This document shows positions 9,901-19,974 of a stretch of 64,000 nucleotides of DNA, piece after piece. The stretch comes from Sphingobium faniae (lineage in GTDB: Bacteria > Pseudomonadota > Alphaproteobacteria > Sphingomonadales > Sphingomonadaceae). Every line of letters begins with the position of its first letter. Positions within the stretch are counted from its first letter, which is position 1. Both the position numbers and the translations under genes were made by a program. The DNA is taken from positions 5,984 to 69,983 of the forward strand of contig FMTU01000008.1 of assembly GCA_900100475.1 (NCBI GenBank), given 5' to 3'. The notes below the pieces were generated by a model, which searched no databases, was not told the DNA's origin, and saw only the letters and a program-made list of their open reading frames with translations.

Positions 9901-11798
9901 GTCGCCGGATGCTGTGGGTCGAAACATTCTGGCGCGCCGATGCACCGGTCGCGGAGGATATCAGACTCGATATTCGCGGCGTGCCCGTGGCCACGACGAC
10001 CATGAAACCCTGGGGCCTGGGCATGGACCATGACCCATGCGACTGGCTCATGCCGACGACCCGCTGGAAACCGGGGCAGATTTACCGCGACTATTATGGC
10101 TTGCGGCCACCCTATATAAAAGACTGGGACAATATCGACCTGCAACTGACAGTCGGTGCGGTTTCCGGGCGAGAAGCAATCATGCCTGTAGCGCTGCCGC
10201 TCCGGATCAAGCTGGACGCTCCAACGGGTTCACCCGCCGATGTGACCCGCATGACGCGCAACTACCGAACCGATTTTCCTGCGGACGTCCTCAGGCCCAA
10301 GGCGGGGCAGACCTGGACCGCCGAGCAGATCGAGTTGGTGACAGGCGGGAAATGGCTGGTCCGGCCTCCGGCAGGCTGGTTCGTCCGTTCAATCATTCGC
10401 GGTTTCGGCCATGTCGACCATGTCGATGATCCGGTTCTCTATGTGGCTTCCCACTATGACGCACTCGCTTTTCACGAGCAGTTCAGTTCAGCGGCCAAGA
10501 GTTGGGACACGCATCATGTGCTCGCGCGTCATGCGGGACGTCTTGCGGGCGCTATAGTGGCGCGACCGGTCCCGGGTCTGCCCAAGGGTTTTCCTCTGTT
10601 GCAGGTCGATGATCCAATTAGGGCGCTCATCGAACTGGGTTTTGCGGCGCGGCAGCGGTTCGAGGGCGACGTCATCGCGATTACCGGCACGGCCGGAAAG
10701 TCGACGACCGTCGGCATGCTAAAGCATCTGCTGGGCAAGGAAACGAGAGCACTGGCGAGTTTCGGTAATTACAACTCGCGTGTGGGCGCGCCAGCGCTGC
10801 TCGCTAATCTCGCGGGCTATCATTCCGCGGCCATCGTGGAAATTGCCCAAAGCGCTCTCTGGATGCGGCGGGGACCGATCACGCGCCAGATCAAGCCGAC
10901 GGTGGCGTTGATAACAGAACTCGGGATATCGCAGGCGCGCAGCGAGCGGATCGCTTCGGTTAAAGATACCGCCAAGTTCAAGTCGCGGATATTCGATGGC
11001 CTGACGGGGCCTGCGGTCGCGGTCGTCGGCGAGCATCTTGCCTGCTTCGATACCGTGCTTACGGCAGCACAGGAGCATGCAAAGCGGGTCGTGACTTTCG
11101 GCGACAGCCCAAAGGCAACATTGCGCGTACTTGACCGCAAGCACACCGACACGGGCAGTCAGGTGCAATTGGTCACGCCCGAAGGGGAGCTCATAGACCT
11201 TCACGTGCCGTTGCCCGGAAGCGGAATGATGAACAACGCGCTGGCGGCGATGAGCGTGCTCTACGCGACGGGGTACGATCTACAGGCCGCTGCGCGGCAA
11301 CTTGCGGGCTTTGAGCCTGAAGAAGGCCGGCTGCGTCGCCTCGAGTTGCCGATGCGTGACGGTGGTACGGTTGATGTGATCGACGACAGCTGGAACGCGA
11401 CGGTGAGTTCCATGCTCAACGCTATTTCCGTTCTCAAAGAGGCGCCGACGCGAAGCGATGGACGCAAGATCGCCATATTGGGGCGGATCGTTCACCTGGG
11501 CGACCTCAGCCAATCCTTGCACGAAAGCCTCGCCACGCCTCTCCTCGATGCCGCGCCCGACCTGATCTTGACGCACGGTGAAGAGATGCAGTTCCTGCGG
11601 GCCGTTCTGCCCCATGGGTTGATGGGACCCCATTTCTCATCAGCTTCGGCACTTGCCGAATATCTCCATCGTGAACTGCGATCAGGCGACCTCTTGCTGA
11701 TCAAGGGCTCGCGGCGCGATTCCGACTTCGGGGAAGTCTGCGAACGATTGACGCAGCTCGTCCAGAGCCGCGTGGAAACATCGGTCGCGGCGGAATGA
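6954..11798 (+). CDS. Fusion protein: alpha/alpha-toroid-like region, CapA/PgsA-like domain, MurF-like ligase
   Basis: 1614 aa. Residues about 190-590 look like an alpha/alpha toroid (six-hairpin glycosidase type, with helices such as [12 protein letters not shown] and an [10 protein letters not shown] repeat). Residues about 595-865 match the CapA/PgsA metallophosphatase-like family: [56 protein letters not shown] beta-rich linker follows. Residues about 1120-1600 resemble MurF: a small N-terminal part ([15 protein letters not shown]), P-loop GTAGKSTT (about 1243-1250), then [13 protein letters not shown]. CapA and Mur-ligase proteins are separate subunits in poly-gamma-glutamate synthesis; a single chain with a toroid is unusual. 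The ATG at 6954 overlaps the hlyD-like stop; an ATG at 7020 is an alternative start. The substrate is unknown; ATP-dependent amide-bond formation is inferred. Confidence 0.8.
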   Translation: MTRIIPPSVHGHAPRAKSDEIDMTDNPISLLMQSVYDRLKEAAVPVGQAGSEYILFFSFTDTHKRARVETYRGSTFDDAWRRGVSRLDRITRKNPNTIRWLRVDLIDGIRHNDWGTLKQQLTQVKRNYCRQGISLDPNCRHAFLETEINANAMFYGGPKYPHCVVNEKNFQRYARLRHGLAGVDFSDATSVWMFSSRGFFIDLEKRDAVHEIAGPGRSAGRRIIDTLDEDILTELLQSSSSFLAGQVGEDGRFIYGWHPCFDREIPAYNALRHASTTYAMIEAWEVTRDARLWAAIDRSLGWLCHEAIRTATLPNGTEAAFLVDVGNEIKLGANAVAILAFTRHAAVTGCIDNLPLLEKLALGVQYMQRSRDGSFVHVLNFPDLTLKESFRTIYYEGEAAFGLMRLYSLTKDERWLTTVEKAFEHFIAKEHWRHNDHWLSYCVNELTRYRPDERYFRFGIQNVKDYLDFILNRITTFPTLLELMMAAQAMLDRIETMPEMRHLLDEIDLPKFQRALHYRARYLLNGHFWPELAMFFANPQRIVGSFFIRHHAFRVRIDDVEHYLSGLVAYRYYLLSKSAKAQELIAAPQKKGPVLAWGGDVNLGRRQHYRTADLEAANIVRVPALAAADIAVVNLECVVTTKGEQGTKKGENGPYYYRARPEMACLLSQAGVDVVATANNHSGDYGADAVVDQGEWLDRAGIGHVGTGRTVDEAFAPLFRQAGDLTVAIFSIDSTQHRFAATDDRPGSAYLPPEAPGLWCETMTRHIAAAREKANVVVVAVHWGTNLVEEPDADEIAVGHALIEAGADAVLGASAHVLQGVEIYQQRPIIHDAGDLLFDSIRSTAFDAGLFSLELSNNGVERVVFTPLAGGFGFTRQLEGPDAIEAIRKFGQKCETMGTHLQCAVNGTGIIELSPPVRRRKPRRSTKPASNGLMTSPILMESAYTLDDRWLVDDVPEDARIDPVQLGPLTLLGVRVKPKQIQRRRMLWVETFWRADAPVAEDIRLDIRGVPVATTTMKPWGLGMDHDPCDWLMPTTRWKPGQIYRDYYGLRPPYIKDWDNIDLQLTVGAVSGREAIMPVALPLRIKLDAPTGSPADVTRMTRNYRTDFPADVLRPKAGQTWTAEQIELVTGGKWLVRPPAGWFVRSIIRGFGHVDHVDDPVLYVASHYDALAFHEQFSSAAKSWDTHHVLARHAGRLAGAIVARPVPGLPKGFPLLQVDDPIRALIELGFAARQRFEGDVIAITGTAGKSTTVGMLKHLLGKETRALASFGNYNSRVGAPALLANLAGYHSAAIVEIAQSALWMRRGPITRQIKPTVALITELGISQARSERIASVKDTAKFKSRIFDGLTGPAVAVVGEHLACFDTVLTAAQEHAKRVVTFGDSPKATLRVLDRKHTDTGSQVQLVTPEGELIDLHVPLPGSGMMNNALAAMSVLYATGYDLQAAARQLAGFEPEEGRLRRLELPMRDGGTVDVIDDSWNATVSSMLNAISVLKEAPTRSDGRKIAILGRIVHLGDLSQSLHESLATPLLDAAPDLILTHGEEMQFLRAVLPHGLMGPHFSSASALAEYLHRELRSGDLLLIKGSRRDSDFGEVCERLTQLVQSRVETSVAAE

Positions 11799-14700
11799 TG
11801 ATCGATAAAGAGATGACCGCAGAACCCATTAACTATCCGTTCAAGTTCAGGTGGACCTCAGCGATCGAGGAGTTTTTCCTCAGTCATAATATCTACCTGC
11901 TGCACCCGTTCAAAACGCGCGGCATTTATCGCGAAGGCGAAGAGATAACACTGAAAGGTCCGATCTCTCTTGAGCCCTTTGCATCCATGTCGGGCAGGAA
12001 AGGCTTCAGCAATTGCGGGGCCTTTTCCTATCTGCATTCGGCCCTTGGCAGCGGGGCTAACGTCGGACGCTATTGCAGCATCGCGCCTTACTCTCGGTTG
12101 ATCGGCAATGAGCACCCGCTCGACAGGATCAGCACCCATCCTTTTGCATGCCGCGAATATTATACACGCTGGATGGGACGGACATTTGAGGTGGAGGCTG
12201 AGGTTCCGCCCTTTGAGAACACCATAAGAGGGCCGCTCGTCATCCAGGACGATGCATGGATCGGGAACGCTACGCTGCTCAGGGGTGGCGTGACTATCGG
12301 CTATGGCGCCGTCGTCGCTGCGGGCGCTGTTGTCGTCAGGGATGTGCCGCCCTTCGCCATAGTGGGTGGCTCGCCCGCGAAGGTCATCAAATACAGGTTC
12401 GATGAAGCGACGATCGCCCGCATCCTCGACATGGCCTGGTGGCGTTACCATGTGCGCGATCTAGTGGGTCTGGACGTCACCGACATTCATGCGTTTCTCG
12501 ATGGTCTCCAAAAGCGCATCGAAAGCGGTGAGATCGAGGAATATCGTCCGGCCAGGATCGACCTGGCCACCGCCATCCGTGAAATTTCCGGCAGCGAGTC
12601 TCAGCGTTCGCGCGCAACACGGACTGCGATGGCAGCTCCCAAGATGAGGCAGGATTTCGATCCGAGCTCCAATAATCGGATTCTTGAAGGGATCATGGCT
12701 GAAGGCGCCAATGATTTTTCCGCGGTGGATGGTCTTGGCGAGGAGCGGAATATCGCTCGCACGCTCATCAGCGATGTGGCTCTGTCGCAAGGATTTGCGG
12801 TCGAGACCGTTCGAGGGCTGATTTACCGCGTCTCCAAGGATGGTTATGAAATTTTCTTCCGGCAGAACGCCCCTGAAGTTGCAATAGCTTCGAGTCGGAT
12901 TACCGCAAACAGGGCTGCGACCAGGGCGCTCCTCACGGATCATGGAATCCCTGTGCCGAGAGGTCGCATTTTTGCCGATCGCAAAAGGGCGCTTACCCAT
13001 TTCCGTCAATGCATGTACGCGCAGGTTGTAAAGCCCGTCCGGGGTGTTGGAAATGTTGATGCGACCACTGGCCTCGCCAATGAAGCAGCTTTCCTCACCG
13101 CCTGGAAGAAAGCCGCATCCAAAGGGCAACGGGTCCTTGTCGAGGACCATGTCGCCGGCACTGAAGTCGAGATGGTATTCGTGGCCGGCAAGCTGGCCGC
13201 CGCCGTGTGTCGAGCAGCCCACGACAAATGCATTAGCATCATCGGTCATCTGCATCCCTCGATTGTCGCCCTGGTCGAACGTGCCGCAAACACTCTCTCA
13301 CATTCTATCCTGCTGGGTCTCAACCTGAGGGTGAAGGATTTCTCCTTGCCCGCGGATCATGACGAGAATGTCTCGGTCATCAGGGTCGATTCCAATCCGG
13401 CCATCGCAGTGCCCTGCTTTGCGGACTATGGCCAACCGGCGACCGAACTGCCCCGCATGTTGCTCGACGAGAGCTTCCGGATCGTCAAGGAGCGTGCAAC
13501 CGGGCTTGATTCCCATGCGCCTCCGGTTATTGATCCAGCTCCCTCTCATGGCGCTACGTGCGGGGGCGATTCGTTCAAACGCGACTATTCGACACAGATG
13601 CGCCTCCTCAGGCAGGCGGCGTATGCCCGCAACCTTGAAGTGACGGCACTGACCCCGGAAATCACGCTCCTTTCGGACGGTGAGCGGCAGGTCAGGTTCT
13701 TCCAGGGCATGTCCGATGGAACCCTTGCCGTCTCGCGTGCCGCCACCGGCAGCAAGGATTGGACCAAGCGATTGCTGCAGGATGCCGGCGTGCACGTCCC
13801 GCAAGGCGATCTTTTTCCCGCAGAACAGATCAAGCAGGCCTGGGCATTCGCTCAGTCACTCGGCATGCCCGCCGTCATCAAACCGGCAAGCGGATCGGGC
13901 GGCGCTGGTGTCACCACAGATATCACGACCTTCCCGCACTTCGAGCAGGCTTGGACAGAAGCACTGGAAACCGGATCTCGCACGGTGATCGTGGAAGAAT
14001 ATCATACGGGCAGGGATTACCGGGTTTTGGTCATCGGCAATGTGATCCGCGCTGCCACACAGCGCGTGCCGGCCCATCTGATCGGCGATGGCAGGCACAA
14101 TATCGACGAACTGATCGCGCTCAAGAATGAACGCCGCAAGAGCAATCCGCATGACGGCTCGAAGCCCGTTAGGCTGACCCCGATGATGCTTCGCAATCTG
14201 GCCGAGGAAGGCATGGACGGGCGGACGGTGCTGGAAAGCGGCCATTATCTGCAATTGCATTCCGTGGCAAACATCGGCTCCGGCGGCGAAAGCGTGGATG
14301 TATCCGATACCGCCCACCCAGATTGGGCGGAGATTGCCGTTCAAACGCGAAAGGCCGTCTTCAATCCCCTCCATATTGGGTTCGACCTGCTCGCGGAGGA
14401 TATCGCCCGGTCCCCGAATGACCAGCGCTGGGTGGTGATTGAGGTGAACGCCAATCCGGATATGGGATTGCATCATTTCGTGACCAACGGGCAGGCCCGC
14501 GATACGGCGGGCACCCTGATCGAAGCCCTGTTCCCGGATGCCGAGCGGCCGACCGGCGGAAAGCGCAAGGCGGTGCGCATGGTCGCCAGTTGCCGGGGAA
14601 AGGTCGATGCCTTCATCCGGCATGTCTGGCGTCATGCCCACTTGCGAGCCCTGGACGGATATGTGCGTGCATTGCCCCTAGGGGGATTTGAACTGGTTTA

Positions 14701-14836
14701 CGCCGGAGCGCAGAACGCCGTCGACGATATGACCGAGACTTGCGCAGTTGGATCCGCCACACTGCCTTTGATATCTGCACAGCATTTTGATCATGATGGC
14801 AACGTGCCCGCGGGCTTCATCATGATGCGGAGCTGA
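11795..14836 (+). CDS. Fusion protein: CatB-like acyltransferase, two ATP-grasp domains, acylphosphatase-like tail
   Basis: 1013 aa. Residues about 1-215 are a hexapeptide-repeat acyltransferase of CatB type ([58 protein letters not shown]). ATP-grasp 1 spans about 310-560 ([37 protein letters not shown]). ATP-grasp 2 spans about 590-910 and is cyanophycin-synthetase-like ([52 protein letters not shown]). The last 90 residues ([22 protein letters not shown]) recall acylphosphatase but lack the usual GxVQGVGFR site. The start overlaps the previous stop as ATGA. The likely role is ATP-dependent ligation of amino acids or peptides plus acyl capping; substrates are not known. Confidence 0.8.
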   Translation: MMIDKEMTAEPINYPFKFRWTSAIEEFFLSHNIYLLHPFKTRGIYREGEEITLKGPISLEPFASMSGRKGFSNCGAFSYLHSALGSGANVGRYCSIAPYSRLIGNEHPLDRISTHPFACREYYTRWMGRTFEVEAEVPPFENTIRGPLVIQDDAWIGNATLLRGGVTIGYGAVVAAGAVVVRDVPPFAIVGGSPAKVIKYRFDEATIARILDMAWWRYHVRDLVGLDVTDIHAFLDGLQKRIESGEIEEYRPARIDLATAIREISGSESQRSRATRTAMAAPKMRQDFDPSSNNRILEGIMAEGANDFSAVDGLGEERNIARTLISDVALSQGFAVETVRGLIYRVSKDGYEIFFRQNAPEVAIASSRITANRAATRALLTDHGIPVPRGRIFADRKRALTHFRQCMYAQVVKPVRGVGNVDATTGLANEAAFLTAWKKAASKGQRVLVEDHVAGTEVEMVFVAGKLAAAVCRAAHDKCISIIGHLHPSIVALVERAANTLSHSILLGLNLRVKDFSLPADHDENVSVIRVDSNPAIAVPCFADYGQPATELPRMLLDESFRIVKERATGLDSHAPPVIDPAPSHGATCGGDSFKRDYSTQMRLLRQAAYARNLEVTALTPEITLLSDGERQVRFFQGMSDGTLAVSRAATGSKDWTKRLLQDAGVHVPQGDLFPAEQIKQAWAFAQSLGMPAVIKPASGSGGAGVTTDITTFPHFEQAWTEALETGSRTVIVEEYHTGRDYRVLVIGNVIRAATQRVPAHLIGDGRHNIDELIALKNERRKSNPHDGSKPVRLTPMMLRNLAEEGMDGRTVLESGHYLQLHSVANIGSGGESVDVSDTAHPDWAEIAVQTRKAVFNPLHIGFDLLAEDIARSPNDQRWVVIEVNANPDMGLHHFVTNGQARDTAGTLIEALFPDAERPTGGKRKAVRMVASCRGKVDAFIRHVWRHAHLRALDGYVRALPLGGFELVYAGAQNAVDDMTETCAVGSATLPLISAQHFDHDGNVPAGFIMMRS

Positions 14837-14839
14837 GCC

Positions 14840-15745
14840 ATGTTTGCCGGCCACTTGCGGGCGCGACTGGGCCGTGTCCTGTTTCCTGCCCTGGCGCTGC
14901 TGGGATGCGGGGCGGCCACGCCCGTCGATCAGTCGTCCGTTCCGCTTGTCTGGGGCGCGCCAGCGGACAAGGCGCAGTGTCCGGTTTCGGATGCGGTCTG
15001 GGCCGAATATCCGTCGGGTGAGGACTGCATCCGGTATTTTGTGGGCGGCGCGGTCGATGGCGCAGAACGCGTGATCGTGTTCTTTAGGGCCGACCGGCAT
15101 CGTCTTGCGCGACGCCCGCCGGCGGATATTCCCGAAAATACGGCTCGACAACAGCAGGCGATCGCGGATCGCATGGCCCGCCGCTATGGCCATCCCGTCA
15201 TCCTCGTAGAACGGCCGGGAACCTATGGTTCCAGCGGGAACCATCTACGCACCCGGTATAGCGCCGAATTTCTCGCGCTGAATGCGACTCTTGACAGACT
15301 TCGGGAACGGTACAAGCTCAAGAGCTTCGTGCTCTATGGTCATAGCGGTGGCGCCACGGCAGCCGCGGCCCTTCTGACCATGGGACGTCGCGACATATCC
15401 TGCGCTGTGCTGACATCCGGGGCTTTTTCGCTTCTGGAGCGCGCTCGCTATATGGATGCTCGCGCCGGGAAAACTCCCCGCGCGTCGCTGGCCGCCCACG
15501 TCTACGATCCACTCGTCCACGTCGATGGTATCGTACCGGATTCCTCGCGCCGCATCATCATGATCGGGAACGAGCACGACCAGATCACGCCCTTTGCCCT
15601 CCAGCGCAAATTTGCCGATGTCGTGCGGAAGAAAGGGCACAGGATCGATCTCATCAATCATGCCGCGATAGGCCCTGATTTTCATAATCTGACCGCGTCC
15701 GTCGGAATGAGAACCGCTGCTTCCTGCGCGGGGGGCAAGGCTTGA
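14840..15745 (+). CDS. Putative lipoprotein alpha/beta hydrolase
   Basis: 301 aa. The N-terminus has a short basic stretch, a hydrophobic core and a lipobox ending LLGC (Cys23), so it is probably a lipid-anchored periplasmic or outer membrane protein. The nucleophile elbow is YGHSGGAT (GxSxG) near residue 170; an Asp in NEHDQITPF and a His in INHAAIGPDFH could complete the triad. It starts 3 bases after the ATP-grasp gene. By context it may trim, release or transfer the polymer or peptide made upstream, as gamma-glutamyl hydrolases do in poly-glutamate loci, but it is an alpha/beta hydrolase and not a homologue of those enzymes. Confidence 0.7.
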   Translation: MFAGHLRARLGRVLFPALALLGCGAATPVDQSSVPLVWGAPADKAQCPVSDAVWAEYPSGEDCIRYFVGGAVDGAERVIVFFRADRHRLARRPPADIPENTARQQQAIADRMARRYGHPVILVERPGTYGSSGNHLRTRYSAEFLALNATLDRLRERYKLKSFVLYGHSGGATAAAALLTMGRRDISCAVLTSGAFSLLERARYMDARAGKTPRASLAAHVYDPLVHVDGIVPDSSRRIIMIGNEHDQITPFALQRKFADVVRKKGHRIDLINHAAIGPDFHNLTASVGMRTAASCAGGKA

Positions 15746-15747
15746 TC

Positions 15748-17610
15748 ATGTTTGACCGATCTTCAGCCGGACAGCCGCTATCCGCGAACCACGCAGGGAA
15801 TCGCACGAAGCCACGGCATGACTTGCTCCTTGCCTATCGGACCCTGATTGAAGAGACACCTGGCCATGTCCTGATTTTTGCCATCGCCTTCATAGCTTCG
15901 CAGGCGGGCTTGCTGGTATCTCTGCTATTGCCGTGGAAGATATTGATAATCCTTGGCTCAGGCCGGATATCACAACTTCTCCCCTCGTTTCTCCGGCACT
16001 ATGAGCGCGATGAGCTTGTCGCGCTCCTGGGCGGGGCCGCGCTGGGCTTTTTTCTGTTCCATCTGGGGATGGAAACGCTGATCAGGCGAATCTATCGCAG
16101 CGGCGCGGATCATATTTGTCGCCAGCACCGGAAAGTCGGTCTGTTCGACCGCCATCACGATCACGCTGTTCGCTATTATCGGTATCTCCTCCACCTGCTT
16201 GGATTGATACTATGCATCGTTCTAGTGATCATCTGGCTTGCCCACACATATCCCTTGCTGCTTCTTGCTCTGCTGACCTTTTGTGGTGCGGGTTCGATAG
16301 CGGTGCGGTACGGAGCATCTTCCGAACTTGGATCGCAACGGTCGCTTTCTCCCGAAATCGCGAGCAAACTCTGGTCGGGTGGCGCGTTTCTTTATGTCAT
16401 CAGCTGGGTCGCAATCGATCTGTGGCGCGGCACCGTACCGCACCTGACGATTATTTTCATCTCGGTCCTGCTGGCGCGACAGGCATTGATCTTTTGTGCT
16501 GTAGCTTATCGACTACTCGATACGCTGACTTCCCAGAGCGAACGGCTCCGGGTCCTCTTCGACTCAGAAGCCCCCTGGTATCCCAAGGTCAAGAGCGCTG
16601 ACGGTTTTCACGCTCTGCTGATCAATGTCGAGATCCGGCGATGGCTCGCGCCTCTTTCAAAACAATATGATCCCGCCTTTCCCGCCGCCGTCAACCCGGA
16701 GTTCCGCGCCGTTGAAAATGGGAAACTCATATATGCGACAGTGAGATCAGCCCCAGAGGGGGAACAGCGACCCTTTCTTGTGAAACTGTTCCACCATTCC
16801 CTTCAGAGCCTTGCAGAACATGAGCGGGAGCTGCTGGCAGTTTCAGCCGATCATTGGCCCGCTCCGCCATTTCTGGGCATGCATGATGTTGATCGGCATC
16901 GTGCGACGATGTTCCGTCTGGAACAGGATTTTCGATGGCTCGAGCCCAAAGAAAAAGCGGCCATCCTGCCGACGTTGCGGCAACAATTGCTGGCCTGCGA
17001 CCTGCCTGCCGACCTTATCGAGCGATATGATCGTGGTAGCCCGCGCCTCGCGGAGAGGCTGGCGATCATTGACTGGCGATATCTGCGACTTTTCATCACG
17101 GAAGGGGAGGCAAGCCGATCGATCGACAAAATCCATGAATATTGGCCTTCGATTTTGGACGGGGTAGACCGGCTTCCGCGGCAACTGGTCTTGCCGGGAC
17201 TCGAGAAGCGCCTGGTCGGTGTCGCCCAGGAGAGCCCAGTCATCTGCAATTGGGCGCGCTGGCGATGGGAGCCGGTTGGAGCTGGATGGCCACAAGGCAG
17301 AAATTCGGAGCAACGGATTAAAGCAGCGCTGTCCTTCGCCGGCGAAATCCGGCCGGAGATCAGGGCGATCGCGCCCGAACGCGCCTGTTATGCAGCGCTG
17401 CTCTATGAACTGGAACGGTTCTATGCGGTCCGGGATGGATCGGGCGCCCAAAGCCTGATCCCACATATCGCCAATGGGGCGGAGCACTTCTGCAACAAAG
17501 CGAGCCGTTGTCTCAATACCGTCGATGTATCGAATGCAGCCTCCGACGATTCAAATGTCGTTATATTTCCTGTGGAGCAATGGAATGTACCATCGCGATC
17601 GCAACATTGA
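15748..17610 (+). CDS. Polytopic membrane protein with degenerate kinase-like C-terminal region
   Basis: 620 aa. About five or six hydrophobic helices lie in residues 25-260 (for example ILIFAIAFIASQAGLLVSLLLPW, LLHLLGLILCIVLVIIWL and the VLLARQALIFCAVAY region). Residues about 270-590 are soluble; FLVKLFHHSLQSLAEHEREL and a later VICNWARWRWEPVG segment faintly recall aminoglycoside-phosphotransferase/kinase folds, but no clear catalytic loop is seen. A TTG at 15742 overlaps the previous stop; the ATG at 15748 is preferred. Its position in a ligase/CapA cluster suggests a membrane partner for polymer handling, analogous in position only to PgsC. Family not recognised. Confidence 0.6.
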   Translation: MFDRSSAGQPLSANHAGNRTKPRHDLLLAYRTLIEETPGHVLIFAIAFIASQAGLLVSLLLPWKILIILGSGRISQLLPSFLRHYERDELVALLGGAALGFFLFHLGMETLIRRIYRSGADHICRQHRKVGLFDRHHDHAVRYYRYLLHLLGLILCIVLVIIWLAHTYPLLLLALLTFCGAGSIAVRYGASSELGSQRSLSPEIASKLWSGGAFLYVISWVAIDLWRGTVPHLTIIFISVLLARQALIFCAVAYRLLDTLTSQSERLRVLFDSEAPWYPKVKSADGFHALLINVEIRRWLAPLSKQYDPAFPAAVNPEFRAVENGKLIYATVRSAPEGEQRPFLVKLFHHSLQSLAEHERELLAVSADHWPAPPFLGMHDVDRHRATMFRLEQDFRWLEPKEKAAILPTLRQQLLACDLPADLIERYDRGSPRLAERLAIIDWRYLRLFITEGEASRSIDKIHEYWPSILDGVDRLPRQLVLPGLEKRLVGVAQESPVICNWARWRWEPVGAGWPQGRNSEQRIKAALSFAGEIRPEIRAIAPERACYAALLYELERFYAVRDGSGAQSLIPHIANGAEHFCNKASRCLNTVDVSNAASDDSNVVIFPVEQWNVPSRSQH

Positions 17611-18127
17611 TCGAACAACGCTGGAGTTTCCCGGACGTGAGGGTCAGGGCAATTGCTTCAACGCCGACGATTTTGCTGAACTCGTCAACACCCTGACGCA
17701 GCTCGTGCAAACGCTGCGGCAGTTCATCGAACGGGCGGGAGCACTCGATCGGTCGTTGGAGGCGCTCAAACTCCCTACCCCTTCGGTTTCTGTAGAGAAT
17801 ATCCGCCAGTTTCTCCAGATCGACAGCCCCGGCCCAGCTAGGTTTGTTCAGATCTTGATGGAGATGCAGGGACAAGCGGTTTCAGAAAGGAAAATGACTC
17901 AGCTTATGGGGTGCAAGGCGGCATCGATTAAGATGCTGGCAGACAGGGCGCGAGCCGGATTGCGCGAATGTGGCTTCGAACTCGGCATCGCTCGTGGAGG
18001 CGGTAGCGGCTATTTTATGGATAAGCTTGAAGCCTGGCACATGGCCAGGCTCTGCAAGGTGGTCGAAATTTACGGCGCCCAATCACCTCGATGTCCTCCA
18101 GATCATCGTGAGCGTAAAACGACCTGA
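17585..18127 (+). CDS. Small protein with possible winged-helix region, last gene of the cluster
   Basis: 180 aa. The start ATG at 17585 has GGAG at 17573-17576 and lies 26 bases inside the end of the membrane-protein gene in another frame. Residues about 20-50 form an amphipathic helix (FAELVNTLTQLVQTLRQFI). The C-terminal half (VSERKMTQLMGCKAASIKMLADRARAGLRE then a Gly-rich turn) has the look of a helix-turn-helix or winged-helix unit, so it may be a local regulator. No family recognised; function is not assigned. Confidence 0.55.
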   Translation: MYHRDRNIDRTTLEFPGREGQGNCFNADDFAELVNTLTQLVQTLRQFIERAGALDRSLEALKLPTPSVSVENIRQFLQIDSPGPARFVQILMEMQGQAVSERKMTQLMGCKAASIKMLADRARAGLRECGFELGIARGGGSGYFMDKLEAWHMARLCKVVEIYGAQSPRCPPDHRERKTT

Positions 18128-18463
18128 TAGCAACCATTACGGTTAGCCGTAGGATACGAACGCAGTCGGAAGTCATCGCCAATCAGGAATTTTCGCTTCC
18201 GGTAAGACCTGCGTTTGATAAGATTATGTCTCGCCATAGAAACAATGACTGCGAAAGGTAAATAAGTACGAAAAACCAGTACTGAGTAATTGTGCCTGAT
18301 AATGCAAGGTATATCCGTTTAATATTTAGCAATGCAACCCGATCGCTTCATCTGTTCGGGAATTTTTTCTGTATCTCATAGAATTATGATTGCAGATTAT
18401 AAATATTAATTATGTTTTTTATTGACGAGACGATCTGTCGGAACTATTCAATCCTGACACATT
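18128..18463 (+). other. AT-rich non-coding stretch between the cluster and tRNA-Asp
   Basis: These 336 bases are much richer in A/T than either flank, with runs such as ATAAATATTAATTATG near 18400. I see no open frame with coding character and no clear hairpin terminator. It could hold the tRNA promoter and be a scar of an island boundary. Confidence 0.6.
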
Positions 18464-18540
<77 letters not shown>

Positions 18541-18971
18541 TCAGCAATAGCGGACGGCACGTCACCTCTATTTTTAACAAACTGCGCTGGAGGGGCGATG
18601 GGGAAAATTGGACGGTAGACTTTGGCCAGGCCTCGTTTTCGGCGAACGCTGTAACAGCGCCTCAATGTTCTGAAAAGCTTTCCCGATCCGGTCATGTCCA
18701 CTGTGGCGCGATTGCTCCCATTCATAGGACTTGCACAGCGATCCCTGCTAGTCGCAAATCCACGTGCCAGCGTGACATTCCTTGGAATATCGTCCTTTGC
18801 ATGCATGACGTTGCGAAGTCGGACTTGCAAGGCGCTTTTTCCAATCATCAAAGCTGATCCTGCCCGGGAGTTCGTACCCGTGATGGACACATCTGTGGCG
18901 GAGGCAAAAGATTGCTCGTTCGCGGAGGCTCGGCAAACAACAAATAAGGCGCTAAGAACAAAGGGAAAAGG
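18541..18971. other. 431-bp region between tRNA-Asp and the LysR gene, no supported gene
   Basis: Short open frames exist on both strands but none has a recognisable domain or a good ribosome site; the minus-strand one simply translates the tRNA at its end. The region probably holds the lysR promoter and may hold the left end of the conjugative element. No direct copy of the tRNA-Leu attachment sequence was found here by eye. Confidence 0.5.
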
Positions 18972-19883
18972 ATGCCATTCGATATCCGACAGCTTCGCTA
19001 CGCCATTGCGGCGGCCGATCATGGCAGTTTTTATCGGGCGGCCCGTGTGCTGGGGGTGGAGCAGTCTACGCTGAGCAGGAACATCCTCAAGCTAGAGCGT
19101 GTGGTAAACGGCGAGATTTTCAACCGTTCCCGCGCCGGCGTCACCACAACCATCGCTGGCACCCACTTCATCCATAGCGCCCGCGCGATGATCGCGAGCG
19201 CCGACAAGATGGTGAGGGCTATGCGCGCGGCCGGGCAAGGCCGCGCCGGCGGGTTGACGGTGGGGCACAATAACGCCATCTCGGCCGGCCATCTGCGGGC
19301 GACGATGCTGGGTTGGCGCAACGCCCATCCCGATGTTGAACTGGACGGGGTCGAGGCCGGTCGAAGCGCACTGTTCGCTGGCCTCGATACGGGCGAGATC
19401 GACATCGCCATCCTGGTCGGCGACGCCAGTTTTGACGGTTTCCGGCATGAGGCACTCTGGAGCGAGCGAGTGATGGTCGCTTTGCCGGCCCATCACCCTT
19501 TGGCTGATCACAATCCGCTTTATTGGACGGATTTGCGCCGCGAGCGTTTCCTGTTGCCGGCCGCCGACCCCGGCCCGGAAATCCGCGATATGCTGACAGG
19601 CCGTTTGTCGGTTGCCGGCGTCCAGCCCGACGTCAGGATGCACCATGTCAGCCGCGAGGGTATATTGAGCACGTTGGGCGGTGGGATCGGGCTTTCGATC
19701 ATATGTGAGGGCGGAACCGGCGCGCGCTACCCCGATGTGGTCTATCGGCCTGTGCATGGCGAGCAGGGCGCCGCATTGATCGTCTTTTCGGGCTATTGGC
19801 GAACGGATAATGGCAACCCCGCATTGCGGCGGTTCCTGGCCTTTGTGCGCGATCGCTACGCGCTCGCCTTCGATATTCCCTGA
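18972..19883 (+). CDS. LysR family transcriptional regulator
   Basis: 303 aa. The N-terminal winged helix-turn-helix is typical (IRQLRYAIAAADHGSFYRAARVLGVEQSTLSRNILKLE). The C-terminal effector domain spans about 95-300 (LTVGHNNAISAGHL, GEIDIAILVG, HHPLADHNPL). It is divergent from the trbI end of the transfer genes and probably regulates them or the adjacent TrbK-like gene; LysR genes commonly sit at this end of alphaproteobacterial trb modules. The co-inducer cannot be read from sequence. Confidence 0.9.
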   Translation: MPFDIRQLRYAIAAADHGSFYRAARVLGVEQSTLSRNILKLERVVNGEIFNRSRAGVTTTIAGTHFIHSARAMIASADKMVRAMRAAGQGRAGGLTVGHNNAISAGHLRATMLGWRNAHPDVELDGVEAGRSALFAGLDTGEIDIAILVGDASFDGFRHEALWSERVMVALPAHHPLADHNPLYWTDLRRERFLLPAADPGPEIRDMLTGRLSVAGVQPDVRMHHVSREGILSTLGGGIGLSIICEGGTGARYPDVVYRPVHGEQGAALIVFSGYWRTDNGNPALRRFLAFVRDRYALAFDIP

Positions 19884-19974
19884 GCCACAGCGCTGGGAGA
19901 GACATACGACGTTAACCGGCCCGATCGCAACCAACGGGCCGCCTCATTTGACACACTTGGGAAAGGAAATCGTC

